Origin: Alopecurus myosuroides
Taxonomy: Eukaryota > Streptophyta > Magnoliopsida > Poales > Poaceae
Direction: 5' to 3'
Assembly: GCA_028641055.1 (NCBI GenBank)
Contig: CM054059.1
Location: 105,722,263 to 105,786,262, forward strand
DNA: 64,000 bases
Under the pieces are notes generated by a model. That model saw only the letters and a list, made by a program, of their open reading frames with translations. It did no database searches and was not told the origin of the DNA. Shown here piece by piece: positions 21,862 to 32,229 of the stretch. Position 1 is the stretch's first letter; each line of letters opens with the position of its first letter. The translations under genes were made by a program, and so were the position numbers.

Positions 21862-22718
21862 CTATATTTCTTCCATCTTGAGTTTGAGGTATCTCTCATG
21901 GAAACCATCAGCGGGGTTTGTATGATTGTTCTTCTGTTTTTTTCTACGCCTACTCTCGGGCTTCTCGGGAGGTGTTTTCTGGTGTATCGGCTGGGTGTGC
22001 ATGATTTCATTGGGGGTGGATGTATGCTGGACATAATTAAGGTTCGCTTCCTCAGTCCCTTCTTCCGAAGAAAAATGCAAACTTGACTCACCTAGAGGTA
22101 TTGACAGAGGTGATGGTGATTCAGATATATCAGTCACATGTGTTGGCTGTGATGATGAGATTGATCTGTGCTTTGGCTTGTTAGCGTAATAGTTCATACC
22201 ATGACGAGTTTTCCCTTCGGCATAACAACCTATATGCCAAACAAAAAATATATATTTAGCCAAAAAACATGACTAAATTATATCAATTAAGACAGACATA
22301 TAAAGTGAAACTAACCTTCATATAGAGGAGCCAAGTCATCAAAGTATGGAAATGACTTGTCTCGCCATTGGAGGGCATCCTTATTATTATGAGAAGCAAA
22401 ACTAGCCCAAACATTTGGTGGTGCTTCTACCATCATCATGTCACTGTCCCATCCAAAACCACTTTCTGCCATCAAATCTTTCACACTTCGATAGTCGTTC
22501 TTCAAATCTTGCTCTTTTTTTTTTTGACTTGACTAACATTTAAGGATAAAAAACTTCTGATTTAGTCGACAAACAATATTTGTCCATGCCTCTTTACTCC
22601 GTGCATTTTTTGTTCGAAAACCAGGAACATCGTAATCTTTCAGTAACTCAATAAGAAACAACTTCATTTGATGAGTCCATTTAGCTCTAGGATTACTCTT
22701 CATGAGACCTAAAATCAA
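21862..22718 (-). pseudogene. Harbinger accessory protein with Myb/SANT-like domain
   Basis: Three minus-strand pieces are visible. 22533-22718 has a trihelix/Myb-like start (KWTHQMKLFLIELLKDYDVP, NARSKEAWTNIVCRLNQKF). 22311-22505 has DLMAESGFGWDSDMMMVEAP and NVWASFASHNNKDALQWRDK. 21862-22263 is a basic Lys/Ser-rich tail ending FHERYLKLKMEEI. In PIF/Harbinger elements this partner binds the ends and brings the transposase into the nucleus. The first two pieces are separated by a stop and frame change near 22530, and an intron is likely between 22216 and 22311. It converges with the transposase gene. Confidence 0.65.
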
Positions 22719-23766
22719 TTACTCGATTTAGCTCATAGGTACTTTCATGATAGCTAAATTTTAGTACGTTAAGGTACACTACACCTTAGTTTGCATATCG
22801 TGCAAGTAATTGAAAAGCAATACCTAGTTCTTGATGATGCTCATCAACCCCATGATCACCATCAATATCATCAAACGCTTGTGACTGCGCACGGCAGCCT
22901 CGCCGCTCAAACGATAAACATCGGAACAAAATTGCAAATTAGTAGCAATGCTACTCCACGGTCAGGCTTTAAGACTGCAATAAAATAGGATGTCCTAGCT
23001 CTGAAATTGTAATGAGAGACGTGGAAAAGCACACATAGCATGACTCCAGATATTTTTCCCCTCGCGGTTCCAGATTCGATTGTACATGTAAATAATACTA
23101 ACTAGGATCAGAGGTGGCACTGCCCGAGAAAGATCTACCCGTATAGTGCAAGGTAGTACTACTAGATTAAGTACTTGATTTAGAACTAGTAGATCTAGCT
23201 TCGTTCTAAAGATACAACTCGTTTTCAAGAAGCTCAAAAAATCTGGCCTAAGATCCATAGTCGTGCTTCAAAAAAATCTACAAAGCAGGGCAGGCAACGA
23301 GAGGAAATCTTGTCTTGATTTGATGGACGAACCTGTTGAGAAGAGGAGATTCCGATCTGACTGGGCATCGACATGGAGAGATGGCCTGGCAGCGCTGGTG
23401 TTGATGTAGCCGGCGGACGGCGGGCGGCCGCCGCTTCATGGGGACCTCGCCGCTGCCCAACTGCCACCGTCAGAGTTGCCAGGGGATTGAGGACCTCGTC
23501 GCTGCCTCGCAACCGCTCTTGGTGTGAGCGTTTTTATTTCACCGTTCTCTTCGAGAAGACACGCGAAGCAACCTGTGGTATTTTTGCACCAGGTACACGA
23601 ACAGAGGAGGCTATTTTGGCGCGAGCGCTTCTTTTCGCGCCAGGAAGTTTTCCGAGAGGTCCGACCTTTCACTTGACTCAATACTGTGAACCGGATTCCA
23701 TACGAAACGTTCCTAGGGAAAGAAATCCTGTAAAAATCCTGTGAAAATCCTTTGATCAAAAGAGCC
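22719..23766. other. Right non-coding arm of the Harbinger element
   Basis: Roughly 1 kb upstream of the Myb-like gene (its 5' region on the minus strand), including a GC-rich patch at 23370-23500 and the right inverted repeat at 23740-23766. Small frames here overlap on both strands and have no recognisable similarity. Confidence 0.5.
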
Positions 23767-23875
23767 TTAACATAGAAGTGCTAATTAGGCAGCCTGAACT
23801 CAATATACCCCAAATTCGAGATTCGCCGTCATCTTCTAACTCGAGCCACCGAAACCGAACGACCCAGGGAAGCCG

Positions 23876-24343
23876 ATGACGCTACAGGACGTCGTCCAGA
23901 TCGGGTGCGAGGGTTTCATCCTCTTCTCCCTCGGCGGATCTGTCTACCACTTCCTCAAGGGGGCTCTGCGCAGATCCTCCAGTGGCGGTCGCCTCGCCGG
24001 CGGCGTCGAGGAGGTCACTACCAACTGGCCCGGTCTCCGCCGCTGGGCGGCCTGGTTCGGCGCCATGGCAGCCATCAAGGGCGGCATGGCGAGCTTGTGC
24101 CACGTCCGTGGCCCCTTGAGCATTGCGATCGCCTGGGGCGGCGCCAACGCCCTCTTCTCCGTGCAGCGGGGGGCCCGCGCCGCCGTCTGTGAGGGGCTCA
24201 AGGGCGCCGCATACAGCCAGGCCGCAGGGCTCGCCGCCGGCTGCCTCTATGTGTTGCTCGTCCCGCAGGACAAATGGATCCGACGAGACCCGCAGGACAG
24301 CTCGAGCCAACAAGACCAGCAGGACAGCTCGAGCCAACAATAG
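23876..24343 (+). CDS. Tim17/Tim22/Tim23-family inner-membrane protein
   Basis: An intronless 155-residue frame with GC-rich, gene-like codon use. The core matches the Tim17 family: LGGSVYHFLKGAL, the Gly-rich WFGAMAAIKGGMASL helix, IAIAWGGANALFSVQRGAR and AAGLAAGCLYVLL, giving three to four hydrophobic Gly-containing helices. Family members form import channels or preprotein/amino-acid transporters of the mitochondrial inner membrane or plastid envelope; which one applies here cannot be told. The C terminus has an imperfect repeat (PQDSSSQQ, then QQDSSSQQ). The ATG at 23876 is the first in frame. It lies only about 110 bp from the Harbinger end at 23766, so part of its promoter may be transposon-derived. 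It is the only apparently intact host gene in the window. Confidence 0.8.
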   Translation: MTLQDVVQIGCEGFILFSLGGSVYHFLKGALRRSSSGGRLAGGVEEVTTNWPGLRRWAAWFGAMAAIKGGMASLCHVRGPLSIAIAWGGANALFSVQRGARAAVCEGLKGAAYSQAAGLAAGCLYVLLVPQDKWIRRDPQDSSSQQDQQDSSSQQ

Positions 24344-25362
24344 ATCTCATCAGTTCTTCCTGTGTCCATGTATTTGGTTGCTTCCCCTGTTGCTCTATCA
24401 CTCCCTCTCTTTCAGAGGCAGTATTATTTAGACTATATAGCATATTAGTACGTTACTACATTATGTGACAGAGGTAGCAGTATTATTCTCCGCTGATATA
24501 CATCAATCAAGCAATTTCTTTTGTTGTCTACCGAGGTCAAGCTGCAAATATGATCACTCTTTATCTTATATTTTGTAATTTATATATATGCTATGTTTAG
24601 TTTTTTATATGCTAGGTTAACCTTCATAAAGTTTCGATTTGGCTAGACAAAAAACACACTTTTAACATTTGAGATAAGATGTTGGAATTTAATCTCATGG
24701 AACAGAGAGAGAAACAAGACAAAGTCTTGGCCCTGAAACCCATCATCTCCCAGTTTACTACCACATTCTGAGAGCCCAATTGCAGAGGGGGGGGGATGGG
24801 GGGAGGGGCAAAACGCTCCGCCGACGCAATTTTGATGTGTTGGCGAGGACAAGTTTCCAGCCATAGAGATGCTCTAAGATACAGTCCATGGCTGGGCCTT
24901 TGCACATACTGTAACCTTTGCAATGGATGTGGTGGAAGTTAGCGTCCATAGCTGGGCTCAATACATTAACCTCTCTCACTGCCCGACAGCTACAAGCGAC
25001 ACAATGATCAAGTATAGCCAGCCATGGATCAGCAAACAGGTTATACCCAACATCTAAAAGATCAAGCACTTCTTTACACATGACCATATATTCTTGTAGC
25101 TTGTTCTCCATTTATCCCTATTGCGTCTCATGTGCCTGTCTCTCATACTTAGGAGTCAAGGATCTCTCAAGTTTGTTACCCATCAAGTTAATGGGACTTC
25201 TCTTATGGGCTACTGGGTTGACAATGACAGGTAATGCAGGGAAAGGTGTGAAATAAAATTCGTTTGAATGGGATGATGCGTGGAGTGATTTGTAAAGCTC
25301 TCAAATTCTCCATGAAAGAGGTGTGCCATGGGGAAGGACAGAAAACTAAATTGAGTTGATAG
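24344..25362. other. Downstream region of the Tim17-like gene, no gene recognised
   Basis: About 1 kb. The first 150 bp are probably 3' UTR. A minus-strand frame of 117 codons at 24758-25111 (MCKEVLDLLDVGYNLFADPW) has a Cys-containing, partly protein-like composition but no similarity I recognise. It contains a run of about 9 G at 24787. It ends at the target-site duplication GATAG (25358-25362). Confidence 0.5.
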
Positions 25363-25499
25363 TGTTAGAGAGATCATGTGTATATTTATAGTTTTCCTAT
25401 CACATAGGGGGTTTTCTGCATATTTGCCCTGTACATGTAATATATATTGTGGCCTTTGGCCCCGTGGAATACAAGTTGCATATTCCTCTACTCCTAACA
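25363..25499 (+). repeat. 5' LTR of the Copia element
   Basis: 137 bp from TGTTAGAGAGATC to CTCTACTCCTAACA. Near-identical to 30283-30419. Confidence 0.92.
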
Positions 25500-25511
25500 T
25501 GGTATCAGATG
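25500..25511 (+). other. Primer binding site (tRNA-iMet type)
   Basis: TGGTATCAGATG directly after the 5' LTR, the usual Copia site complementary to initiator tRNA-Met. Confidence 0.85.
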
Positions 25512-26472
25512 TCTAGGGTTCCGTACGGATTTTTTGTCTCGTCTCGCGCCGCCTCGTACAGATCTCGGTCTGGCCACGCCTCGTACACCTTCCTGTAGCC
25601 GTCCTCGTCACCCATCGTGAAGGCTCGTGTGGTGAAGCCTGAAGGTGCCTGCAGGAGACGCTTAGCCCACCTTGCTGCTTTGTGCACATCCGTCCGAGCT
25701 CGTGCCTGCAGGCTCGTGTCTGCTTGCATGCCTCCGCCCCAAGCTCTCCGGCCGCCGGCAGATCGTCCGTCCCCGGCCGCCGCTCGCGCTCGTTGGTCCC
25801 GGCCGCCGCCCGTCGCCGGTCTACTCTCCGGCCGCTGCCAGGTTTCGGTACAATTATTGTCTCTCCCGGCCGCCGCTCGTACAGATCCTCGATCTGGCTG
25901 CCGCCTGGTGAATCCTCGTGAAGACCTCGTCAAGCTAGCCCTGCAACCAGTCGCTCGTGACCTGCGCCCCGGTCTCTGCTCGCGTTTCCATCGCGAATCC
26001 GTCCGGGTCTCTGCTCGCGCATCCGTCCAGGTCTCTAGCCCGTGCAATTTTGGTCTGCTGAAGTCCCGCATAGAGCATCTACGTTCGAGCTTCTTTTGCC
26101 TGAGCCCTCATCCGCCTGCAGCCTGCTCCCGGCCAAGTCTCTCCGCTGCAGCACGTTCCCGGCCAAGTCTCGCCGCCTGCAGCCCGTTCCCGGCCAAGAC
26201 TCGCCGCCCTCAGGCCGTCGCCGGTCTGCTCTCCGGCCGCCACCGATCCTCCACTCTCCGTCGCCTGTCCGTGTGCTGCTGCTGTCTCCGGCCGCCGTCC
26301 GTCGTCATCCGTCTCCGGCCGCCGCCCGTCGTCTCCAGCTCCGGCCGCCACCGATCTGTCTACTCTCGGGAACCTCTGCTGGTTCCAGCTTTTTGATCTC
26401 GGGCAACCGATCTCTGGCTCGCACCTCTTCACGTTGACCTGATCGGTTAAGTTCAAAAAAAAAAGAGAGAAA
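25512..26472. other. GC-rich leader of the Copia element where gag is expected
   Basis: About 960 bp rich in CGGCCGCC, CCGGTCT and CTCCGG motifs repeated irregularly, for example around 25740-25830 and 26200-26350. Frames are open on both strands (plus 25617-26396, minus 25505-26071) because of composition. None has a recognisable Copia gag or zinc-knuckle motif. Confidence 0.6.
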
Positions 26473-27590
26473 ATGTCTAATCCCATTCATAGCTGTTCCG
26501 AGCTTCCATCTCTGCTCGGTGCTCCTTCGCGGCATTTGCTTCCTGTTTCGCCGTCTCCTCGGACGATGTCCGTACGCCGCTCTACGTCGACTCTCGTGGC
26601 TTCTATCCGCAGCTGTGGCCGCTCTACGTCGATTTCGTCTATATCGACTCGTCGCTCTACGTCGACTCTCGCGGCTTCTGCCCACGGTTGTGGCCGTTCT
26701 ACATCGACTCCGTCTACGCCGACTCGTCGCTCTATGTCGACTCCGTTTGTGTCGACTGGCCGCTCTACGTCGACTCTTGCGGCATCTACACACGGTTCTA
26801 CGTCGACTCTCGCGGCTTCTCCCCGCGATTGTGGCCGCTCTACATCGACTCCGTCTACGCCGACTCGTCGCTCTACGTCGACTCCTCGCGTGGCTTGTGC
26901 ACGCACTTGTGACCCCTCTCCGTCGACTCCTTCAGCTGCATCTTTGACCACACATGAGATTACGCAACTCCGATGCCTGCTTGCTACTTGGGACTCTTCA
27001 CTGACAGGTACTGCTGGTTCTGCGGCTGAGTTTTCTGGCATTGAGAGACCACCCTCTTCTCATTCAGGTACATCCCCTTGGATTCTTGATACCGGAGCAT
27101 CTTTTCATATGACATATGATTCTTCCGCTTTGAGCTCGTTCTACCTGTCGAGTCTCCTGTCTCTGTTTGTACTGCTGATGGTACTCCTATCCCCGTTGTT
27201 AGTCGAGGCACTCTTAGCAGTTCCGCATTTCATGTTCCTTTTGTTGCTCATATTCCTCGACTCACCACGCAGCTCTTCTCTGGTAGTCAGATTGTTGATT
27301 CTCGTTGTAGGGTCACTCTAGATTTTGATTCCTGTTCTGTTCAGGATCGTTGCACTGGCGCTTTGCTTGGTGCTGGCCCCCGACGCCATGATGGGCTATG
27401 GGAGCTTGACTGGCTTCGTCTTCCTTCCGCTGCCACCGCCACCAGTCTCTCGTCCCCTGTTGTCGCAGCCACCAGCTCTTTTCAGCAGTGGCATCACCGT
27501 CTAGGCCACTTATGTGGTTCTCGTCTCTCGTCTCTTGTTCATCGTGGTGTTCTGGGGTCTGTCTCCGGAAATACTTCTTTGGATTGATGG
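26473..27590 (+). pseudogene. Copia polyprotein N-terminal part: 25-residue repeats and protease
   Basis: The frame from 26473 encodes a Ser/Thr/Arg-rich repeat (unit like RRSTSTLAASAHGCG plus RSTSTPSTPT), then a spacer with GTSPWILDTGASFHMTYDSS at about 27070-27125, the Copia retropepsin with its DTGA active site. The frame then shifts near 27140 and again near 27585; between them the sense reads [20 protein letters not shown], the pre-integrase region. No nucleocapsid gag is present. With at least two frameshifts before the integrase, a complete polyprotein is not encoded. Confidence 0.7.
26577..26890 (+). repeat. 75-bp coding tandem repeat
   Basis: Units of about 75 bp built from CGCTCTACGTCGACTCTCGC plus a variable part and CATCGACTCCGTCTACGCCG. 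Roughly four to five copies are present, some shortened, keeping the reading frame (25 residues per unit). TCTACGTCGACTC is the shared core. Confidence 0.75.
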
Positions 27591-30259
27591 GTTGTAGGCT
27601 TGGTAAGCAGATTCAGCTACCATATCCTCATAGTGATTCTATGTCTGAGCGTCCTTTTGATCTCATTCATTCAGATGTTTGGGGTCCGGCTCCCTTCACT
27701 TCGAAAGGGGGTCATCGGTACTATATCATTTTCATAGATGATTACTCTCGTTACACTTGGATTTACTTTATGTCCTCCCGTAGCGAGGTTCTCTCTATCT
27801 ATAAGCGCTTTGCTGCCATGGTTCACACTCAGTTCTCTACACCTATTCGTGTGTTTCGTGCTGATTCTGCTGGTGAGTATATCTCCAAGCATATACGTAG
27901 TTTTCTTGCTGAGCAGGGTACTCTCGCTCAGTTCTCTTGTCCCGGTGCACATGCTCAGAATGGCGTTGCTGAGCGTAAGCATCGCCATCTTCTTGAGTCT
28001 GCTCGTGCGATGATGATCGCTTCTTCTCTCCCGCCTCATTTTTGGGCCGAGGCTGTCTCTACCTCGGTCTATCTCATTAACATTCAGCCTTCTGCCGCCC
28101 TTCAGGGTGGCATTCCTCTTCAGCGACTTTGTGATCGCTCTCCTGACTATTCTGTGTTGCGTCTGTTTGGTTGTGTTTGCTATGTTCTCCTCGCTCCTCG
28201 TGAACGCACCAAACTAACCGCTCAGTCTGTTGAGTGTGTTTTTCTCGGATATAGTGATGAGCATAAGGGCTATCGTTGTTGGGATCCCGTGGCTCGTCGG
28301 ATGCGTATTTCTCGGGATGTGACTTTTGATGAGTCTCGACCTTTCTATCCGCGATCGACCTCCTCGACCTCCACTATGGAGGATCTCTCTTTTCTCACTC
28401 TTCCCGATTCTCCTCCCTTGGTTCCTCCTATTTCTCATCCTCCTTCTCATCCTGTTACTTCCGAGCCATCTACACCGACACTATCCTCTTCTCCTTCGTC
28501 GCCACGTTCTTCACCATCTTCACCGGTGTCTTCTCCCTCTCCATCTCCTCCTACCATTCCCTCCCATCCTACTTTTCCCTTTTACTATACTCGTCGTCCA
28601 CGTGTTGTGAACGAGTCCTCCGATGCACCATCTACTTCTGGTGCACCGTCTCAGCCGACTTATTCTCTTCGCAGTCGGCCTTGTACTACACCTGATTTAT
28701 ATAATCCCGCCAGTTACAGTGTTACTGCTATTCCGGAGCCGACTACGTACCGCGAGGTTGTTGTTCATCCTGAATGGCAGCTTGCGATGGCCGAGGAGAT
28801 TGCTGCACTCGAGCGCACCGGTACATGGGAGATTGTTCCTCTCCCTCCTTCTATTCGGCCTATCACCTGTAAGTGGGTCTATAAGGTGAAGACTCGCTCT
28901 GATGGGTCCCTTGAGCGTTATAAAGCTCGTCTAGTCGCTCGTGGCTTTCAGCAGGAGCATGGCCGCGATTATGATGAGACTTTCGCTCCTGTCGCTCACA
29001 TGACCACAGTTCGTACTCTTCTTGCTGTTGCATCTGTTCGCCATTGGTCTGTTTCTCAGCTTGATGTTAAGAATGCCTTTCTTAATGGTGAGTTGCGTGA
29101 GGAGGTCTATATGCGACCACCACCTGGGTATTCTGTTGATGATGGCATGGTCTGCCGTCTTCGTCGCTCTCTCTATGGCCTTAAGCAAACCCCTCGTGCA
29201 TGGTTTGAGCGCTTTGCTTCTGTGGTCATGGCTGCTGGTTTTTCTCCGAGTGCCCATGATCCTGCGCTGTTTGTTCACTGCTCTCCTCGTGGTCGTACTC
29301 TCCTTCTTCTATATGTCGATGACATGATCATCACCGGTGACGACCCTGAGTATATTGCCTTTGTTAAGGCCCGTCTGAGTGAGCAGTTTCTTATGTCGGA
29401 TCTTGGTCCGCTTCGTTACTTTCTTGGGATTGAGGTTTCTTCTACCTCTGATGGTTTCTTTATCTCCCAAGAACGGTATATTCATGATCTTCTTACCCGT
29501 GCCGCTCTTACTGATGAGTGTACTGTCGAGACTCCCATGGATCTCCATCTATCTCTTCGCGCTTCAGATGGTGATCCCCTCTCTGATCCGACTCGTTATC
29601 GACACCTTGTCGGGAGTCTCGTCTATCTAGCTGTTACTCGTCCAGATATTTCTTATTCTGTTCATGTCTTGAGTCAGTTTGTTTCTGCTCCTACCTCGGT
29701 TCACTATAGTCACCTTCTTCGTGTTCTACGCTATCTTCGTGGGACGATCTCTCTTTGTCTCTTCTTTCCTCGTTCTAGCTCGTTACAGCTCCAGTCCTAC
29801 TCTGATGCTACGTGGGCTAATGATCCTATGGATCGCCGGTCACTGTCTACTTACTGTGTTTTTCTTGGTGGTTCTCTCATTGCCTGGAAGACGAAGAAGC
29901 AGACCGCAGTTTCCCGTTCGAGTGCAGAGGCTGAGTTGCGAGCGATGGCTCTTTTGACTGCTGAGATGACTTGGTTACGGTGGTTACTTGCAGATTTTGG
30001 TGTCTCTGTTACGACACCCACTGATCTATTGTCCGACAGTACAGGTGCTATCAGTATTGCACGTGACCCGGTGAAGCATGAGCTTACCAAGCATATTGGA
30101 GTTGATGCTTCTTTTGTTCGTGCTAGTGTGCAGGATCAGGTTATTGCGCTACAGTATGTTCCTTCGGAGTTACAGTTGGCGGACTTCTTTACGAAGTCCC
30201 AGACTAGAGCACAACATAGTTTCTTTCTCTCCAAACTCAGTGTTGTCAAACCACCATGA
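27590..30259 (+). CDS. Copia integrase, reverse transcriptase and RNase H (open pol segment)
   Basis: An open frame of about 890 codons. Integrase: [13 protein letters not shown] (first Asp), [10 protein letters not shown] (second Asp), [14 protein letters not shown] (Glu). Reverse transcriptase: [53 protein letters not shown] and the catalytic YVDD at about 29312-29323. RNase [28 protein letters not shown] and [12 protein letters not shown], ending shortly before the 3' LTR. All catalytic motifs are present and no stop interrupts this segment. The original start is upstream and lost to frameshifts, so expression as a normal gag-pol is unlikely. An ATG-started frame runs from 27488. Confidence 0.85.
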   Translation, partial: GCRLGKQIQLPYPHSDSMSERPFDLIHSDVWGPAPFTSKGGHRYYIIFIDDYSRYTWIYFMSSRSEVLSIYKRFAAMVHTQFSTPIRVFRADSAGEYISKHIRSFLAEQGTLAQFSCPGAHAQNGVAERKHRHLLESARAMMIASSLPPHFWAEAVSTSVYLINIQPSAALQGGIPLQRLCDRSPDYSVLRLFGCVCYVLLAPRERTKLTAQSVECVFLGYSDEHKGYRCWDPVARRMRISRDVTFDESRPFYPRSTSSTSTMEDLSFLTLPDSPPLVPPISHPPSHPVTSEPSTPTLSSSPSSPRSSPSSPVSSPSPSPPTIPSHPTFPFYYTRRPRVVNESSDAPSTSGAPSQPTYSLRSRPCTTPDLYNPASYSVTAIPEPTTYREVVVHPEWQLAMAEEIAALERTGTWEIVPLPPSIRPITCKWVYKVKTRSDGSLERYKARLVARGFQQEHGRDYDETFAPVAHMTTVRTLLAVASVRHWSVSQLDVKNAFLNGELREEVYMRPPPGYSVDDGMVCRLRRSLYGLKQTPRAWFERFASVVMAAGFSPSAHDPALFVHCSPRGRTLLLLYVDDMIITGDDPEYIAFVKARLSEQFLMSDLGPLRYFLGIEVSSTSDGFFISQERYIHDLLTRAALTDECTVETPMDLHLSLRASDGDPLSDPTRYRHLVGSLVYLAVTRPDISYSVHVLSQFVSAPTSVHYSHLLRVLRYLRGTISLCLFFPRSSSLQLQSYSDATWANDPMDRRSLSTYCVFLGGSLIAWKTKKQTAVSRSSAEAELRAMALLTAEMTWLRWLLADFGVSVTTPTDLLSDSTGAISIARDPVKHELTKHIGVDASFVRASVQDQVIALQYVPSELQLADFFTKSQTRAQHSFFLSKLSVVKPP

Positions 30260-30265
30260 GTTTGA

Positions 30266-30284
30266 GGGGGGGGGGGGGGGGGGG
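30266..30284 (+). other. Polypurine tract expanded to about 19 G
   Basis: TTTGAG is followed by an uninterrupted run of about 19 G that runs into the first bases of the 3' LTR and replaces its initial T. Slippage during reverse transcription or replication, or assembly uncertainty, could explain it. Confidence 0.75.
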
Positions 30285-30419
30285 TTAGAGAGATCATGTG
30301 TATATTTATAGTTTCCCTATCACATAGGGGGTTTTCTGCATATTTGCCCTGTACATGTAATATATATTGTGGCCTTTGGCCCCGTGGAATACAAGTTGCA
30401 TATTCCTCTACTCCTAACA
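30283..30419 (+). repeat. 3' LTR of the Copia element
   Basis: 137 bp, matching 25363-25499 with one internal T/C difference and an altered first base. Followed by GATAG. Confidence 0.9.
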
Positions 30420-30815
30420 GATAGGTTCTGAAGCATATTTGTGTTGTACAGCTTAAGATTGTAAGGCAACACAAATTGTATAGATTCTTAATTTGCCGCT
30501 TCACTGCTTAATTTTCCAAAAACATCAAGCTAACCAAAAGATGTCAGTGTTTGAGGGTCTCCCAGTGTGCTCCTCCACAATTTGAGTGTAAGAAGTCTGG
30601 TTGATAACATGGTATACTGTTAAGTTTTGTTTTGATCCTATGCCTGAATCTGCGTGTCAATACCTATGTTTAAGCCAGATGGATTCGTCTTATCCAACCC
30701 CAGTCATGACTTTGCGGAGAATTGCATTGCTGTGAAGTTCAGTGTGTTATTTTATGTTGCATGTTTTTATGTACATTGTACATAATGCTGATCTGTTTTC
30801 TTTTGGTGGGCACAG

Positions 30816-31461
30816 AAAGATGGCTGGCGGATTTCGAGTAATGCATCTTGTCAGGCCCTTCTTGGCTTTCTTGCTGGAAGTACAGAGTGCTGCTAGGAAG
30901 ATACGTACCATTTAGAGAAAAAGTGTTGTAGGCCATTATTTCTCTCTTCATTTTCCTGGTGTGCAAACAGCTCCCGCTCTATGGCATCCATTCAACCACC
31001 GGAGCTGATCCTTTCTACTGGATGTGTGTTATCCTTGCATCAAAATGTGGTACTGTTATGGAGCTGTGTGTCTCTCCAATTGTGACATCTGGAATGGTTA
31101 TGGAACTTATAGTGGGATGAAAGATTATTTTAGTTGACAATATATAGTGTGAGAGGGGATCGTGCTCTGCTGTAAGTATTTGTACAAATAGCAGAATCTC
31201 GTGGTTTACTTTTCTTTCTGGAATTTTAAACAGTAATGAGTAGCTTGTCCATAATTCTATGTATATGTAGTTTATCATTTATGCAGTGAATGTCTAGTGA
31301 AAATGGTAAAGCTTTCTGATTCATGTCATATGTCCAGTACTATTGTAATGAATGTTGTACTTCTTTAGAATGGCGCACAGAAGTTGCTTGGTATCCTGAT
31401 TGCCATTGGGGAAGCTGTGGCATATGTTCTATCTGGAACTGGAAATGCTATTCTCATTATG
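30816..31461 (+). pseudogene. SEC61A: SEC61 alpha pseudogene, 5' part (two exons)
   Basis: Exon 30816-31171 starts after a CACAG acceptor with the ATG at 30820 and reads MAGGFRVMHLVRPFLAFLLE, the conserved start of plant SEC61-alpha. Later, in other frames, it reads [18 protein letters not shown] and [13 protein letters not shown] segments. A GTAAGT donor follows at 31172. Exon 31369-31461 continues with NGAQKLLGILIAIGEAVAYV then SGTGNAILI, lacking about nine residues in between. An in-frame TAG near 30913 and several frameshifts prevent translation. SEC61-alpha is the pore of the ER protein-translocation channel. Retained introns mean this is a decayed gene copy, not a processed one. The 3' half is at 44125-45523, beyond nested insertions. 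Confidence 0.85.
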
Positions 31462-32121
31462 AGCCCTTCTATGGTACCCCCAAATGGATAACAACCATTC
31501 ATTTTCATACATCGAACGGCTGATAGGATTTCATACTGGTGGTAAAAGGATAACCAGTAGAAATCGTACTAGTCAAAATCGTTCACCATTAATGAAAAAT
31601 CTGTAGATGGGCTGGGCCCAAGAACACAGTAACAGCTATGTGCTGAAAAAAACTGTTTTCGCTAACTTAGCTCCTGATGCTCGAGGCGACAGAGATGGCG
31701 TTGACTCCATGACGCCACCGCCGTGTCGCTGGCGTGTTCCGATGGTGGAAGTCGACAAGAGACCCTCAAAGCTGGCGGCGAAAAAGGAAAAGGGCCGTGC
31801 CAGGAAGCGATGCAAGTTCAGTCGGTTGTGGGATGTGGCGGAGCTCGTCGGCCGCGGCATCAGAGGTCAAGAGAGCAACGCGACCTTCGTTCTTAGTTGA
31901 ACTGACTCAGAAAAAATAAATCACATGAGGAAGATTTGCCTCGGCTTGCTGCTCGACCTTGCTCACCGGCTGTCCTACGCCGCTTCCGGTGCACGATACG
32001 AGGTGGGGTTCGGTTAGCCGGTTCAGTTCAGATCAAAGCTAGCGATACCAGGTGCTCATACATGACGTGAACATCACAAGCAGTAATTGCATGGTGAGTT
32101 GGTGACGCAGCGATGAATACA
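31462..32121. other. Disrupted SEC61A intron/exon region with unidentified insert
   Basis: After 31461 the coding sense is lost. A 97-codon plus-strand frame at 31607-31900 (RPSKLAAKKEKGRARKRCK) overlaps a minus-strand frame and has no similarity I know. CATCGAACGGCTG near 31511-31523 is the reverse complement, with one mismatch, of CAACCGTTCGATG at about 43870-43882, possibly the ends of an older insertion around the whole nested block. Confidence 0.4.
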
Positions 32122-32229
32122 TCTTTACCTAATAATAAAGAGAGGAAGGCTTCTTCCGGTCCATCATATATTTTACCAAATAGCCCTCCCACCAAATAGC
32201 ATATTACGCAAAATGCCACCAACACCACC

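Larger units (their letters stand above)
17361..23766 (+). mobile_element. PIF/Harbinger DNA transposon
   Basis: The ends are inverted repeats: left AGGGCCTCTTTGGTTCAAAG, right (reverse complement) GGCTCTTTTGATCAAAGGAT. They are flanked by TTA at 17358-17360 and 23767-23769, the standard 3-bp target duplication of PIF/Harbinger. Inside are a DDE transposase on the plus strand (17863-18234 and 20632-21435) and a Myb-like accessory gene on the minus strand (21862-22718), the usual two-gene convergent layout. The transposase is broken and a Helitron end lies in the middle, so this copy is inactive. Confidence 0.8.
25363..30419 (+). mobile_element. Full-length Copia retrotransposon lacking a normal gag
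   Basis: 5,057 bp with short LTRs (25363-25499 and 30283-30419), the primer binding site TGGTATCAGA at 25500, and a perfect 5-bp target-site duplication GATAG (25358-25362 and 30420-30424). Order on the plus strand is LTR, GC-rich leader, 25-residue repeat region, protease, integrase, reverse transcriptase, RNase H, G-tract, LTR: the Copia order. The LTRs differ at one internal base that I can see plus the altered first base of the 3' LTR, so the insertion looks recent. Its pol resembles that of the Copia element at 38815-43761. Confidence 0.92.

Noticed and set aside
23882..24340. 152-codon minus-strand frame opposite the Tim17-like gene
   Set aside because: Antisense shadow of a GC-rich coding region. 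The plus-strand frame has the family motifs.
24758..25111. 117-codon minus-strand frame downstream of the Tim17-like gene as a gene
   Set aside because: No recognisable domain, and it contains a G/C homopolymer region. Kept only as a note in the intergenic entry.
25505..27041. Long minus-strand frames in the leader and repeat region of the Copia element
   Set aside because: Repeat and GC-rich DNA leaves several frames open. The plus-strand frame continues into the protease, so the minus frames are shadows.
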